Positions 52,753-63,719 of a stretch of DNA of 64,000 nt are shown piece after piece. Origin of the DNA: Diabrotica undecimpunctata. Its lineage: Eukaryota; Arthropoda; Insecta; Coleoptera; Chrysomelidae. The notes beneath the pieces were generated by a model that ran no database searches, was not told the origin of the DNA, and saw nothing but the letters and a program-made list of their open reading frames with translations. The translations under genes and the position numbers were made by a program. Each line of letters starts with the position of its first letter. Positions within the stretch are counted from its first letter, which is position 1. Location: positions 18,483,235 to 18,547,234 of the forward strand of contig NC_092813.1 of the NCBI RefSeq assembly GCF_040954645.1. Reading direction: 5' to 3'.

Positions 52753-55700
52753 GAAAACACATTTTTTTTTTGTAAACTTCCTTGTGGCTTCGGGACTATA
52801 AAATGCCTGGGCAACAATTCTTTCCTTTTTTCCTTAATCCTATTTGTGTGCGTGTATTGGGGTGTGCATTCCCAAGTGTATAATGCTCTCACACACCCCG
52901 GTGTATATTGGACTTAATAATAATTACCTAAAAACCTAAAAAGAAAAACGTACCCTCTCGCCAGAGTTTTTTTGGTGTGTTTTCTGAATGACTGCATTTC
53001 TTTGTTCGTTCTTCTTGCAACCATCTCATTCTTTATTTTATTCGTTCGGGTTCTCCCTATATCGAGCTATCTGTTGTTTTGGTCTTCTATGTACCGTCCT
53101 TATGTTTTTATTGTAGTTAGTCAGCTCTCTTAACATTCTGCTTGGGTGGTTTCTTAGTCCGTTGAAAATTTCATATGCTCTCTCGTCTAGCGTGCGTAGG
53201 ATTCTTGTTTGTCCTGAGTCTCTATATACGTATCTCAAGGGTACGTACCTTGGTATCTTGAGGGCATCTCTGAATATTTGATTCTGAGTGGTCTGTATCT
53301 TTTTCCTGTTTGTTTTACAGGTGTGTCCCCACGCTGCGGATGCATATGTTAGGACTGGCAGGATAATACTATTCGCAACCCTGATTTTGGTTTTAAATCG
53401 TAGTTTACTTTTCCTTCCTCTAAGTGTTGAGAGCTGACTTTTCAACGCTTTGGCTTTGAGTACTTGCTGATTGATGTGGTCAGTGAACGTTAGCTTCTTG
53501 TCTAGATGTACCCCTAGGTATTTAGCTTGGTTGGTCCAGTCTACTGGGGTGTTTTCGATTGTAATTTCGCGATTTGGTACACTTCTTCTGAGACTAAACA
53601 TTACAGCCTGTGTTTTGTCTGGATTTAGTTCTATTTTCCATTTCATGCACCATCTTTGGAATCTGTTTAGTGCTCTTTGCAGATGATTAGCTGCGTGATC
53701 CGGGTTTCTCCAGCTAACAGCTATTGCTGTGTCGTCAGCGTAAAGACTCAATAGAGAGCCTGGCTCTTTTGGCGCGTCGGCCGTATAAATGGTGTACAGG
53801 TAAGGCGACAGCACCGCTCCCTGAGGCACACCCGCCTCCAAAGTCCCGACTTCGGATAGGGTTGCCCCTATTTGAACTCTGAACCTTCTGTTGGCAAGAT
53901 ATGACGCAAGGAGGCATGTCATCGCCTCACTGTAATCAAATTCATTCATTTTATAGATGAGTCCATGGTTCCAGACTCTGTCGAAGGCTTTGCTGACGTC
54001 CAAAAAAGCTGTAGCTGTGTACATTTTTTCATTAAATCCTTTGGTGATAAATTCTGTAAGTCGTAGTACCTGTAATTCACAGGAGTGTTCGCTTCTGTAC
54101 CCGAATTGAGCCTCTGGTATGGTTCCTAGCATTTGTGATTCTTCATTGAGTCTTTTTAGTATGACTCTTTCCGCTATCTTGCTTATAGATGATAATAAGC
54201 GGATAGGTCTGTAATTTTGCGGAAATGTGCCGTTTTTACCAGGTTTTGCAATCATTATTACGTGTGCCTCTTTCCACCTATCTGGGAAATATCGTAGTTT
54301 TAGCATGCTGTTTATTATGTTAGTGATATAAACAACAGCTTTTGTTGGTAGATTTTTCAGCCCCCTATTTGTGATGTTGTCGGGTCCTGGGGCTTTTTTG
54401 GCATTTGTCATTTTTATAAGTTCCTTTATTTCTTTGGGAGATGTATTTGTAATACCTATTCTGCCCTTTTTCCTTCTAAGTCTTCTCGCTGCTCTTTCTA
54501 CCTCTTCCTCAAAGTCTATGTCATCGTCGAGGTGTTCGTTGTTTCTACACGCCCTTTCTAATTCGTCCTTCATGACTTCGGCTTTGTCGATTTCCGTATG
54601 GACAATCCCGTTTACTCCGTGTAGGGGAGGTATGGGTTTCTTGTCCTTTCGGAGGATTTTAGATAACTTCCAGAAGGCGGATTTGTTAGGATTTAGCTCA
54701 TCGATATAGGAGTCCCAGCTTTCATTTCTATGATTTTGAAGTTGTTTTTCCACTTCCCTGTCTAGCTCATTTGCAATCCTTTTGTCTTCTACCGTTCTTG
54801 TGTGGTAGGCTCTTCTTCTTTTCCGGTTTTTCTCTTTGATTAGGTTTTGAAGTTCTATACTTATATCCCTGAATCTTCCTCCTTTTTGTCTTGTGATTGT
54901 TTCGGTTTTGGAGCTGGCATCGATAGCATTGTTTATTGCTTGATCTAGTTTTATTACACTATCTTCTAGTTCTGTAATATTATTAATTGTTGGGATGTTA
55001 CCGATGTTCTCGCTCACAATTCTTCTGAAGTTTGGCCAACTTGTCTTCTTTCTGTTGTGGGGCTGCAAATAGTTCAATTCTATTGCGCCCAGGGTCAGGA
55101 CGATTAGGTTATGTGTCGAATCGCCTTCATTTAGAGAGTGTATCTCGTATTGTTGACCCACGTTGTGTAGGATTGCAATGTCCAGATACGTAGGGAGTTC
55201 TCCGTGAAAACATGTCGGTTCTGTTGGTCCGATGACATATGTGTTCGGTCTGTTCTCGAGATGGTTGCAGAGATATCTTCCGTTTCGGTTGGTCGTCCTA
55301 TCAAACCAATTGGGAGATCTAGCATTTAGGTCTCCAATAATTATAGTTGGCTCTTCTGAGTTCAGTATTAGGCTCAAATCTTCGTTGAAAATCGGATCAT
55401 GTGGTCTGACGTAAGCTGACACTATTTTTAGTGTTTCGTTGTTGGCCGTAAGTCAAATAATTGTGGCTTCCATTGTCACCAGTCCGTCTGGTGTTGAGAT
55501 GTGCTCGTGTTCGAGTCCCTTTTTGACTAATATAGCTGTTCCTCCTGATAATGCTCTATGATCCGTTCTATAGATATCGTAGCCTGGAAATTTTGTTTTT
55601 TTCCTTTCTACTAGTTTGGTTTTTTGAAGGGCTACGATATCAAGCTCTAATCTGTTTATTATTTCATCCATAAGGTTGATCTTTTTGAATATTCCTCCGG

Positions 55701-56290
55701 AATTCCATGACCCAATGCGTAGATCATCGTTTTGGTTTGCTAACATTTTCGGACGGCTTCTCCAAATGCAGTCATCATTTTTGTTGCTTTGTCCATCATG
55801 GACATCATTTCCATCATTTTGTTATTATACTCTGTATGGAAGTTTGCGATGAGGGTAGCTGCGTCCTGTACCGACACTTCTTGTGGTTGTGCTGGAGCTT
55901 CTGTGGTGGTTTCAGCGGATTTTTTCGCTGCCTGTGCGTAGCTGACTCCTTTGTTGATTGGAGCGCTGTTTATGAGTCTTCCTACCGGTCTTGTTGGGGC
56001 AGGTGTTTTCTTTTTGGGGGCCTTAGAGCATCCTCTATAATTTGCTGTCTGCGCTTCACGACAGTTTGCACATTTGGGGTCGGTTTCCCGGCTTTTCTCA
56101 CAGTCGTTACTGATATGGTTTTCTCCGCATTTTACACATCTGGATCCGCAATGGCAAGCCTTTGAGCTGTGATAGAACCCTTGACAGTTATAACACTGTA
56201 GGGTGTCTTTTGTGATTTTGAATTCATCCTCCACATAGATGCGCATGTAGCATATATCAGATATTTTTTTGATTTTTGCAACGTCTTCCT
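52753..56290 (-). mobile_element. Jockey-type LINE, nearly complete
   Basis: Minus-strand element with ORF1 (truncated at its start, 56290-55740), overlapping ORF2 (55746-53038), a ~270-bp 3' UTR and a short poly-A (52753-52761 as poly-T). It is fused at 56290 to an RTE-type endonuclease fragment in the same frame. ORF2 has just one nonsense codon, so this is among the younger elements here. No target duplication found. Confidence 0.8.
53038..55746 (-). pseudogene. Jockey LINE ORF2: endonuclease and RT (one stop)
   Basis: 903 codons from ATG 55746 with one in-frame TGA (55453-55455). Endonuclease: LRIGSWNSGGIFKK, LDIVALQKTKLV (the usual Glu after LQ is Lys), GGTAILVKKGLEHEHI, SAYVRPHDP, IIIGDLNARSPNW (~55340), NEGDSTHNLIVLTL. 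RT: KKAPGPDNITNRGLKNLPTK, YFPDRWKEAHVIMIAKPGKN, PQNYRPIRLLSSISKIAERV, QFGYRSEHSCELQVLRL, TAFLDVSKAFDRVWNHGLIY, TLEAGVPQGAVLSPYLYTIY, LLSLYADDTAIAVSWRNPDH (~53720), LNPDKTQAVMFSLRR, KYLGVHLDKKLTFTDHI. A C-terminal segment follows (LPVLTYASAAWGHTCKTNRK, QNQIFRDALKIPRYVP). No RNase H, as in Jockey. The RT YADD and endonuclease D/N residues are kept. Confidence 0.9.
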
Positions 56291-56405
56291 CTTTGAGGGT
56301 TTTCTCATAAAATTCGACTATCTCTTCATCAGGATGTGCTGCGGTTGGAGCGTATACTTGAATAGTTTTCAGGGAGATGTTCTCGTTTACATTTAATCTA
56401 ATCAT
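55740..56405 (-). pseudogene. Chimeric ORF: RTE endonuclease scrap + Jockey ORF1 with zinc knuckles
   Basis: 222-codon ORF. Residues 1-38 (NENISLKTIQVYAPTAAHPD EEIVEFYE) belong to an RTE-type endonuclease. From ~residue 39 (VAKIKKISDICYMRIYVEDE) it is Jockey ORF1: a short RRM-like remnant and three CCHC-type knuckles (CYNCQGFYHSSKAC, CVKCGENHISNDC, CANCREAQTANYRGC). A Pro/Ala-rich stretch and a Met-rich tail (KMMEMMSMMDKATKMMTAFG) follow. Its stop overlaps ORF2's ATG (55740-55746). The chimera begins at an ATG inside the RTE part, so the open frame is fortuitous. The normal ORF1 N-terminus is absent. Confidence 0.8.
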
Positions 56406-56640
56406 TACAATTCTTTCAGATATTCTTACGAATTACTCTACTTTATGTGCATATTTCTTGGAAATTAGGAATCCTACGCCATCTACGCTTTGTTCTTCTC
56501 GCCCAATGTAATATAGGACGTTACCGGACTCTAGTGTTATGCACGCTTCCTCTTTTCTTTTTACCTCTGCTAGACCAAATATGTCCCATTTTAAGTCCTT
56601 GATGTCTTCTTCGGGTTCGTGGACTTTTTCCATTTTTGAT
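56291..56640 (-). pseudogene. RTE/craniofacial-type endonuclease fragment
   Basis: Minus-strand text VHEPEEDIKDLKWDIFGLAE VKRKEEACITLESGNVLYYI and GVGFLISKKYAHKVE (56630-56433), a stop, then MIRLNVNENISLKTIQVYAP T (56405). WDIxGLxEVxRK and LxVIQVYAPT are endonuclease motifs of RTE-like elements. It is cut by the Jockey LINE at 56290; the remainder was not found beyond 52.7 kb. Confidence 0.7.
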
Positions 56641-57446
56641 TAAGGACCTTATATTTGCGATGTTTAATCGTGTGATTTTTTAGCGATTTCTTGCTTCCCC
56701 CAGATTCCATGAAGCTGTCCTTTTTTCGAAAGGAGTGGGATTTGCCATTACTGTATGGTCTACCTACCTGAGAACCCATTCCCTTTGTTTTAGCTATCGC
56801 CATATTCCTATTTTTAGCCTTAAAACAACACGCTGGCTAGACGGGTTGGTGAGTGATTTTATACAATCTATAAAATCAAGGGATTGCTACTTGCGCCATT
56901 CACACCGTACCGAAGGTATTCTTCTCCGCCGTGGCTGCCGTTGTGGATTTCATTCGTGACCCTGGATAAGGGACCCTAAGCAGGTATTAGTTTTCCGGAT
57001 CAGGAAACACCTGGAATCTGTGGAGGGCAGGGATTAATTTATTTTCCCTGATAGGACTATCCAAAGGAGTTCCTACCCGCTACCCGTAGTATCAAATGTA
57101 ATTTTATGTTAATTGCATGCAACACTAGATAATGTTCTTTTAACTGCACAGAAAGCTGAAAAACTATTCTGTATTACTAACGACACATACTACTAAATTG
57201 ACAAAACTCTTGATAAACTAAACTTTATGTAAACTGTAAATTGTAAAAATGTAAAATGTTCATTTTACTACTAATCATTCAATTACGCTCCTAACTGCTG
57301 ACACAAAACCTTTAAAAAACTTCAGAAATTTGAAGAAAATTAACAAAGCGTTTCGAATAAGTGCAATATTGTTTGTTTTTTGAAACATAATACATTTGCC
57401 AATAATAAATTCTAATATTATTAAATTAGCATATTATGACTGAACT
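56641..57446. other. Intergenic, possible RTE leader
   Basis: About 800 bp without a convincing gene. 56641-57060 is GC-richer and may be the untranslated leader of the RTE fragment (broken text SQVGRPYSNGKSHSF on the minus strand). 57061-57446 is AT-rich with nothing recognised. Confidence 0.4.
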
Positions 57447-57537
57447 TTAACCCGGGAGTGGACGAGTGTGGTCTATTTCTATTGGTCACTGCAAGAATGA
57501 AAAATTATTGTAGAGATAATTCATAATGTCGTGGACC

Positions 57538-57560
57538 TGACGTCATCATTTAGTGACGTC
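57538..57560. promoter_or_regulatory. Two CRE-like TGACGTC motifs
   Basis: tgacgtca (57538-57545) and tgacgtc (57554-57560) lie 8 bp apart, upstream of the IS630-like transposase. A CREB/ATF-type factor could bind such sites; no functional evidence. Confidence 0.25.
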
Positions 57561-57759
57561 GATTTACGGACGAAACAATAATATCAGGCATTTCCAAAAA
57601 CATGCAGTTCTGTTCAGTGCTTTATCGTAGCGAGACAGAGACGAACTAGTTTTTTGCGTTAGTGAAATAGCTTTATTATTTTAATTTTTTTTTAAGAAGA
57701 ATCGTTTTTAACATTTTACAGTGAGGTGCTAAAATTGTAAGTTAAATTATGTTTATTTT

Positions 57760-58043
57760 AATATTATATTATATATGTTTTGTACACTTACGACAAATTA
57801 ATGAATTAAAAAAAATTCACTTTTAAAAGTCTGTAAAATCTGATAACTTTATTGTTTATTTTAATATTTTTTGCAAACAATTAATATGCTTTGTAAACGC
57901 TTATGATAAGTTAATGAATTAAAATGAAAAGTTCTTTTAAAGTGTGTAAAGCATTTAGTTCTTAGAGTGTATAAAGCCAAAGGGGCTCAGCTAGAAATTA
58001 AATGCTTTACACACTTTTAAAGTACTTTTCTTTTCAATTCATT
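57760..58043. repeat. Tandem and inverted repeats upstream of the transposase
   Basis: A ~100-bp unit (taatatt, atatgytttgta, ttaatgaattaaaa, cttttaaag-gtgtaaa) is loosely duplicated at ~57755-57840 and ~57860-57950. The stretch aattaaaatgaaaagttctt ttaaagtgtgtaaagcattt (57916) is mirrored at 57993-58043. Possibly a MITE or the subterminal end of the IS630-like element. Confidence 0.55.
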
Positions 58044-58130
58044 TTTTTGTAAATGTTTTTCTTAAACATAACTAATATTTAACATTTTATATATTATCTA
58101 AAACCTAGCGGTTTTACAGGGAAAGTAACA

Positions 58131-59241
58131 ATGGAAAAGCGGTCCATGGAGAAGGGAGACAAATTATTTTTATTTATTTATGAAACGGGAAAAAGATTTG
58201 GGATATTGCACAACTCCTTTGCCCCTAATAGAGCGAGTGGCTCAAGCAACTGGTACCTCAGAAAGTACAGTGAAGAGGATAATTAAGGAAGGCAAAGTAA
58301 AAACAAACCAGCAACTTCATAATTTGTATCACCCAGAACTAGTATTTGCAAGCCCAACCCCAAGTCATCAGTCAATCCATTTGAGGAACACGTTATAAGA
58401 AATACCATTTACACGTTTGCTACTATCCACAAAAGAAGACCTACCATGAAAGCTGTTTACGAATCTGTTAAAAACTAAGGAATTGTAACTGGTAAACTAT
58501 CTTCCTTCAGAAAAATTGTGAAGAAATTAGGATTTAGGTGGAGAACAGTGAAAGACAATAGGAAACTTTTAATCGAAAAAACTGACATAAGAGCCAAACG
58601 AACAGAATTTTTAAGAAAACTCAAAAAGTATAAATCTGAAAGTAAGATATTTTTATTTATATTATAACTAATTTTACAGTAATTCTCAATATTTTTGTAG
58701 ATAGAAATATTGTATATAATGATGAAACTTATATACATAGTTCCCACACAGTTCCAAAAGGTTGGGATGATGGACGAAAAAATGGTTGACAGAAAGAAAC
58801 ATATTTTTCGATGAAAGAGAAACAAAACCAGAGCTCTACAGTAAGGTACTCATTGCTAAACCTAAAAATCCAGTATATGCTGTAGACCAATTATTAGCAC
58901 AGCACGGCCACTCGGTTTTACGTTTACCACCATATCATCCGGAACTTAACCCAATTGAAAAGATATGGGCCATTTTAAAAAATAAAGTTGCAGCAAGGAA
59001 CACGACTTTTAAATTAGCAGATGTTTTAGAACTAGCAAAAATCAGGCTAAATAAAATCACGCCAGAAATATGGGCAAATACTTGCAGGCATGTTGATAAA
59101 GTAGAAGAAGAGTATTTCAGCCGGGAATACATCCTGGATGAAGCGCATGAAATCATTATAAATTTAGATGACGATAGCGAATCACCTGAAACAGAACTGT
59201 CTGATAGTGACGACGACTACGGCTACAACAACGACCTATAA
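58131..59241 (+). pseudogene. IS630/Tc1-mariner-like DDE transposase, with intron
   Basis: ATG 58131 (MEKRSMEKGDKLFLFI); after a frame change near 58180 a helix-turn-helix reads PLIERVAQATGTSESTVKRI IKEG. Further pieces: TIYTFATIHKRRPTMKAVYE (~58415), stop at 58477, IVTGKLSSFRKIVKKLGFRW RTVKDNRKLLIEK, FLRKLKK. A canonical 59-bp intron (gtaagat ... tttttgtag, 58642-58700) leads to NIVYNDETYIHSSHTVPKGW (first catalytic Asp). The middle with the second Asp is missing (~58785). Then PVYAVDQLLAQHGHSVLRL and PPYHPELNPIEKIWAILKNK (catalytic Glu, ~58930), KVEEEYFSREYILDEAHEI and an acidic tail SESPETELSDSDDDYG to TAA 59239. This is the DDE_3-type (IS630/Tc1-mariner) fold seen in many insect genomes. 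Inactive. Confidence 0.75.
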
Positions 59242-61200
59242 ATACCAACTAGTCAAGGTGACAAGCTAGGTTTTTCGTCTCTCATGTATATTTTTTAGTT
59301 CTTTTAACATTTTATTAATTATTTCATTTCTTATTTAGTTTAAATTACCGTGTATGTGTGTTTCTTATCGTGCGTAACCTAATATACCGTCTTCATGTAG
59401 ATGCCGCATTAATATTCTTAAATACTTAGAGACTATTCCGGTTGCAGTCACATCGAGTATATAATATCAGTACCATCTAGAGAGTGTCATATAACCTCAT
59501 AAAAGTAAATAGTTTATCACCGTCCATCCAAGTGCAAGAATGAAATTCCACAGTTCAGTCCAGCGTGCTGGAGAAAGAAGAAGAAAGATAGAACATTCAT
59601 TATTAAAGGTAGTGTACATTTAATTTAAATACACAGACAATTTAATTAATTGATAACTTTTTATTTAAGTTATTTCGTCTTAAAACATAATACCAGCAGA
59701 AGTGGTTCTAATTTATTTAAACAATAATTGTTTTTAAACAAATTCTATAAATCAATTTCATCTGCCCGCACAAATTTATTTTCGCTCTTCTGGATCATTC
59801 TGAATAAAAAAGGTTTATTGTAATTTTTCTCTAAAGTTGATCGTTTTCAACTTATACAATTTAAAACTGAAAAAAAACACGAAAGTGACGATTTTTAAGG
59901 ATCAAAAACACACAATTATTTTTGAATTCACCAAATATTATTCTATCAGTTTCTTATACTTTAGTTTGGTCTATTTGGTTTAAAACATTGTTTATAGTTG
60001 TTTGAGGCCCTTATCTCAACCTAAAAATGGATTTATACAAAACTGTTTAATAAATTAGGACCACTTTTTGTATGGGCGACCTCTTGAACATTATTCTGCG
60101 ATCTTTTATTTAAGTGATTATGCAAAAAATCTCATGCGAATATTTTTCCCAATCAATTCGAGGTTTTCCTCTCGTATAAACATATTTTGCTGAATTTAAA
60201 ACCAAAATCCTATTATTTTTCTATCATAGATTAATTTGTTATTTATTTATTTGTCCTGTAGATTTTTTTAGTCTTAAAAGGTTTATTTACAAGCCAAATT
60301 AGTGCAATGTACATATTTTACATTTTTACACAGCAATTCTGAAGACGGGAAGTCGTAAATTTTTATTACATCTTTCAATGTGAGATTAAATAAAAATGCG
60401 ATGACTAACTGTAACTGTCATGTTTATTGGAAACACTCGACATCATTCGCACGTGCAAATCCTACCCTGTCGACCAATTTCCTATGAAATTAAAATGGTG
60501 CATGGTTTTAGGATACATTTATTTTTTCGAGCATGCGTATTTACGAGGTCCAGGAGATTTTGAAACATTTCTACATATTTTAACTGTTGTTTAACTTTTA
60601 TTCTGTAGGAAATGATGTGTGTTTGTTGGAAAAGTAACGAAACTCTGAAGGAAATGCACAAGTTGTTGACTTGTTAACAGCTTAGCAAACTATTTATTAA
60701 AACCTTTCATAGTACTTGAACATATCGCTGACACCTCGAAATCGTCAGCGTGAGTGTTTATTATCTCAGATGTAGTCTAGATATTGAAATAAAAACACAC
60801 ACAGTGGCGTACTCGCCATAAAATGACCTTTTCAGCACCTTTCAATAATTGCTCACTCCAACTAATAGCTATATGTTTGGAACAAATTTATTGTTTGGTT
60901 TTGAGATATTTAAAAATATGTCCTGACAGACCCCACCCGTCCACTAGTGTTACTCTTGGAAGTTAAGATTCATATACTTGTAATGCAGTTTTTTCGGTTT
61001 TTGACCTGAAATATAATTTGTTTGTGGCTTTTAACGGATTTATTAAATCTTTGTTGGCTCTGTATGTGTACATTTTACTAGTATTTTTCACATTTTTTTT
61101 GTAAAACCTCCATTTTATTAAAAATTTCAGCTACTTAGAAAAATAAGTTATTCCCGATACAATCTCAAATTTTTGAATCGAGTTCTTTACTTTCGTTTTT
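59242..61200. other. ~2 kb unassigned DNA inside piggyBac 2
   Basis: AT-rich DNA without a convincing ORF. It holds one copy of agaccccacccgtccact (60927), like the right subterminal region of piggyBac 2, so the piggyBac part probably resumes around 60900. The rest may be the 3' part of the IS630-like element, whose ends I could not define. Confidence 0.45.
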
Positions 61201-61210
61201 TATATAAAGG
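61201..61210 (+). promoter_or_regulatory. TATA box-like sequence of piggyBac 2 transposase
   Basis: tatataaagg, about 130 bp upstream of the transposase ATG at 61342, in AT-rich leader DNA. Confidence 0.4.
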
Positions 61211-61341
61211 GACAACGATTCATTACAAATTCGTTAGCTGGTGTGTGCTGTGTAAAGTTTGTGGTGATATTTATTTGGATTTATCAAATATCAAGAAATA
61301 AAACCAGTAAGTGTTCCACAGCAGTATTCTAATAGTTAATT

Positions 61342-62501
61342 ATGAATCCGTATGAAAGAGAAATTGAAAAACTGAGACAACCCTATGAAGAAGTAGAAAC
61401 TGATAATGAAGAAGTGGAAAAAATGGCAGAAAGCGACAACGATTCGATTGCTGACGAAAAATTTTTTTTAGAGAGCGATCACGTCACAGAACAAGAAGCT
61501 ACAGGCGAAGAATCAGAAGAAGAAGAATCTGTTTCAGAAGAGAGTAGATCAGCTTATTATTATGGTAAGGATGGGACGAAATGGAGAAAAGAAGCTTCAC
61601 TCATAAATGTTAGTACTCGAGCAAGGAATATTATTACACATTTGTCAGGAGTTACAGGAAATGGGTAGAATTCTTCTATACCTGTTGAATGTTTTATGCT
61701 GTTTTTTGGTGATATTCTTTCCATCATCATAGAAAATACTAATATATTATTCTGTAATATATAATAATAATAATATATATAATCTGATAATATATATCAG
61801 ACTGTAAAATGTTTGTTAGAAGTTCACCAACTTACAGTGGTCGGTACTATTCAGTCCAACAGAAGAGAATTGCCGCATCAAATAACAGACATCAAACACC
61901 GATGTCAACATTTATCTGTTTTTGCATTTGGTACCGATATTACTGCAGTGTCATATGTACCAAAAAAATCAAAAAATGTATTGCTTTTGTCGAAATGTGT
62001 GCTATGATTCTCGAAAATAAAATTGATGAGGCATCTGGACAAGAAGCAAAACCAGAAATCATTATATTTTACAATCTGACACAGGGAGGATTAGACGTTG
62101 TTGACCGAAAAATACCTTCCTATAATGTTGCTAGAAACACTAGACGTTGGCCTATGGTAGTATTCTATGGCCTTATGAATATTGCTGCCGTCAATGCTTT
62201 CGAAATATACAAAAGCAACAATCCAGAAGGAGAATATAAAAATTGCAGAAGATTATTTATGAAAGATTTAGGAATAAATATGACAAAAGAAAATATGGGA
62301 AGTAGAGCTTTGAAACCTCATTTAGCTAGAGTTGTACGACAATCAGCGTCGTGCCTATCAAATACTCTTATGCCAGGCCCATTAGAAGTGACCACCAATA
62401 AAAGGGGAAATTTAAATACCAATGAAAGGGGAGAAGTAAAATTAAAACTTTTGTATTTTGTGCAGATAATTTTTTGTTATAAACAAATTTATGAAGCTTA
62501 A
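61342..62501 (+). pseudogene. piggyBac 2 transposase, core deleted
   Basis: N-terminus from ATG 61342: acidic (ESDNDSIADEKFFLESDHVT, EESEEEESVSEESR), then DGTKWRKEASLINVSTRARN IITHLSGVTGNG, TAG (61666), and in the same frame IPVECFMLFFGDILSIIIEN TNILF. A TA-rich junction follows (61740-61800). The text then resumes after the second catalytic Asp with QLTVVGTIQSNRRELPHQIT (61820), FAFGTDITAVSYVPKKSKNV LLLS. After a frame change: KPEIIIFYNLTQGGLDVVDR (third catalytic Asp, ~62075), ARNTRRWPMVVFYGLMNIAA VNAFEIY, and a C-terminus to TAA 62499. The ~250 residues with the first two Asp are gone. No Cys-rich zinc tail is seen before the stop. Confidence 0.85.
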
Positions 62502-62805
62502 TATTTGTATTTTAATAAAACATATGTGGGAATTTTGGAAAATATTTATTTACTAATCAGTACTAATAAAAAGTAAACAAAGCAGAAAATGCAAGGTTTT
62601 AGATTAATTGCTATATTTTTTGAAAAATAAAACAAAACGAAAATACAATGCCACAAGATCATTAAGTAGGAGACAGATAAACCGACAAAATCTTAAAAAC
62701 ATTATGTGAATGTTATCTGAAACTTGTGGGTCATTTAAATTTTGGTCCTGATAGACCCCACCCGTCCACTGAGATTTTTAGACCACACGTCTACTGCCGG
62801 GTTAA

Positions 62806-63719
62806 ATCACACTTAAAAAATTAATTTATCCCTTTTACCATTTTGTATAACGCTAGCAGAAAAAAAGCTCATTTTGGTGCCGCTCAAACAGAGGCGCCCG
62901 TCTGCATTGTACTTCTTGCAGGCCCGTTATCACCGGCTCTGTTTCTGCATAATGGTTGAGATTCGTATTAATAAAATTATGTGAAAGTGATCACTTCCAT
63001 ATATATGGCAATACGTACTTCCCAGTCAAAACCTATTGTTAAGTTAGAATTATATAAAGAAAGATCAAGAACTGATGATTCACCTGCCGACATATTGGTT
63101 CTTCGTTTTCTTTTTCTGCTTGTTCAATCAAAAATTAACCCCTTAATTTGTAATCTCACATTATTCTTAACTTCTTAATCTATTATAGGTTCACCGTGTA
63201 TAAGTGACATTGTGAAAATGATATCAAGTAATATTTTAATAATTAAAGTCCATTCACTTGTTAATGAATTGCCGAATAATATATTGTTTCTAATTGAACT
63301 TCCTAGGTGTTGCAATGATGGTCTAGATTAAATTGTAATGTAAGCATATAGTTCAAAGTTGGTTAGTATCATAGAAGCAATAACCTCTGTGCTTAGGTAT
63401 GAAATATTTGTGAGATTATAAATTGGGGATTTGAGCACACGTGAGAGCAGTTTACTACAGTCAATCATAAGTAGTTACCTAACGAACATCATATTGTGTA
63501 ATTACCAGTAGCTGTCAATAAATCAACACTTTTACTCCACAACTTCAACCTTTTATTATACCTATCATCGTCGATCGACAAGAAGCGGACAAAGGGGCAT
63601 TTACAAACCGATTCAAACCTTAAAACTATGTTCGAAACTTTCCATTCTTCTTTTAGAATATGTTTCTATATATAATATATCACCCCAGCTACATAGTCAT
63701 ATCACTTCTTCGGGTATAT
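62806..63719. other. Intergenic, no gene recognised
   Basis: AT-rich DNA. A plus-strand ESDHFHIYG near 62982 recalls the SDHFPI endonuclease motif of LINEs but has no support around it. 63380-63560 (caataaatcaacacttttac) might be an LTR end; no partner seen. Confidence 0.4.

Larger units (their letters stand above)
57447..62805 (+). mobile_element. piggyBac element 2 with an inserted IS630/Tc1-like transposon
   Basis: TTAA (57447-57450) then cccgggagtggacgagtgtg gtc; at the other end gaccacacgtctactgccgg g then TTAA (62802-62805). The inverted ends match over ~21-23 bp with two mismatches and a 2-bp gap. Transposase remnants at 61342-62501 are piggyBac. The ~3.8 kb between the left TIR and the transposase leader includes an unrelated transposase gene (58131-59241) and ~2 kb unassigned DNA, so something large inserted near the left end. 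The motif agaccccacccgtccact occurs at 60927 and again near the right end (62752). Confidence 0.8.

Noticed and set aside
55707..56165. 152-codon plus-strand Cys-rich ORF
   Set aside because: Antisense of the zinc-knuckle region of Jockey ORF1.
62981..63178. 65-codon plus-strand ORF and ESDHFHIYG
   Set aside because: A single SDHF-like string without other endonuclease motifs is too weak to call a LINE.
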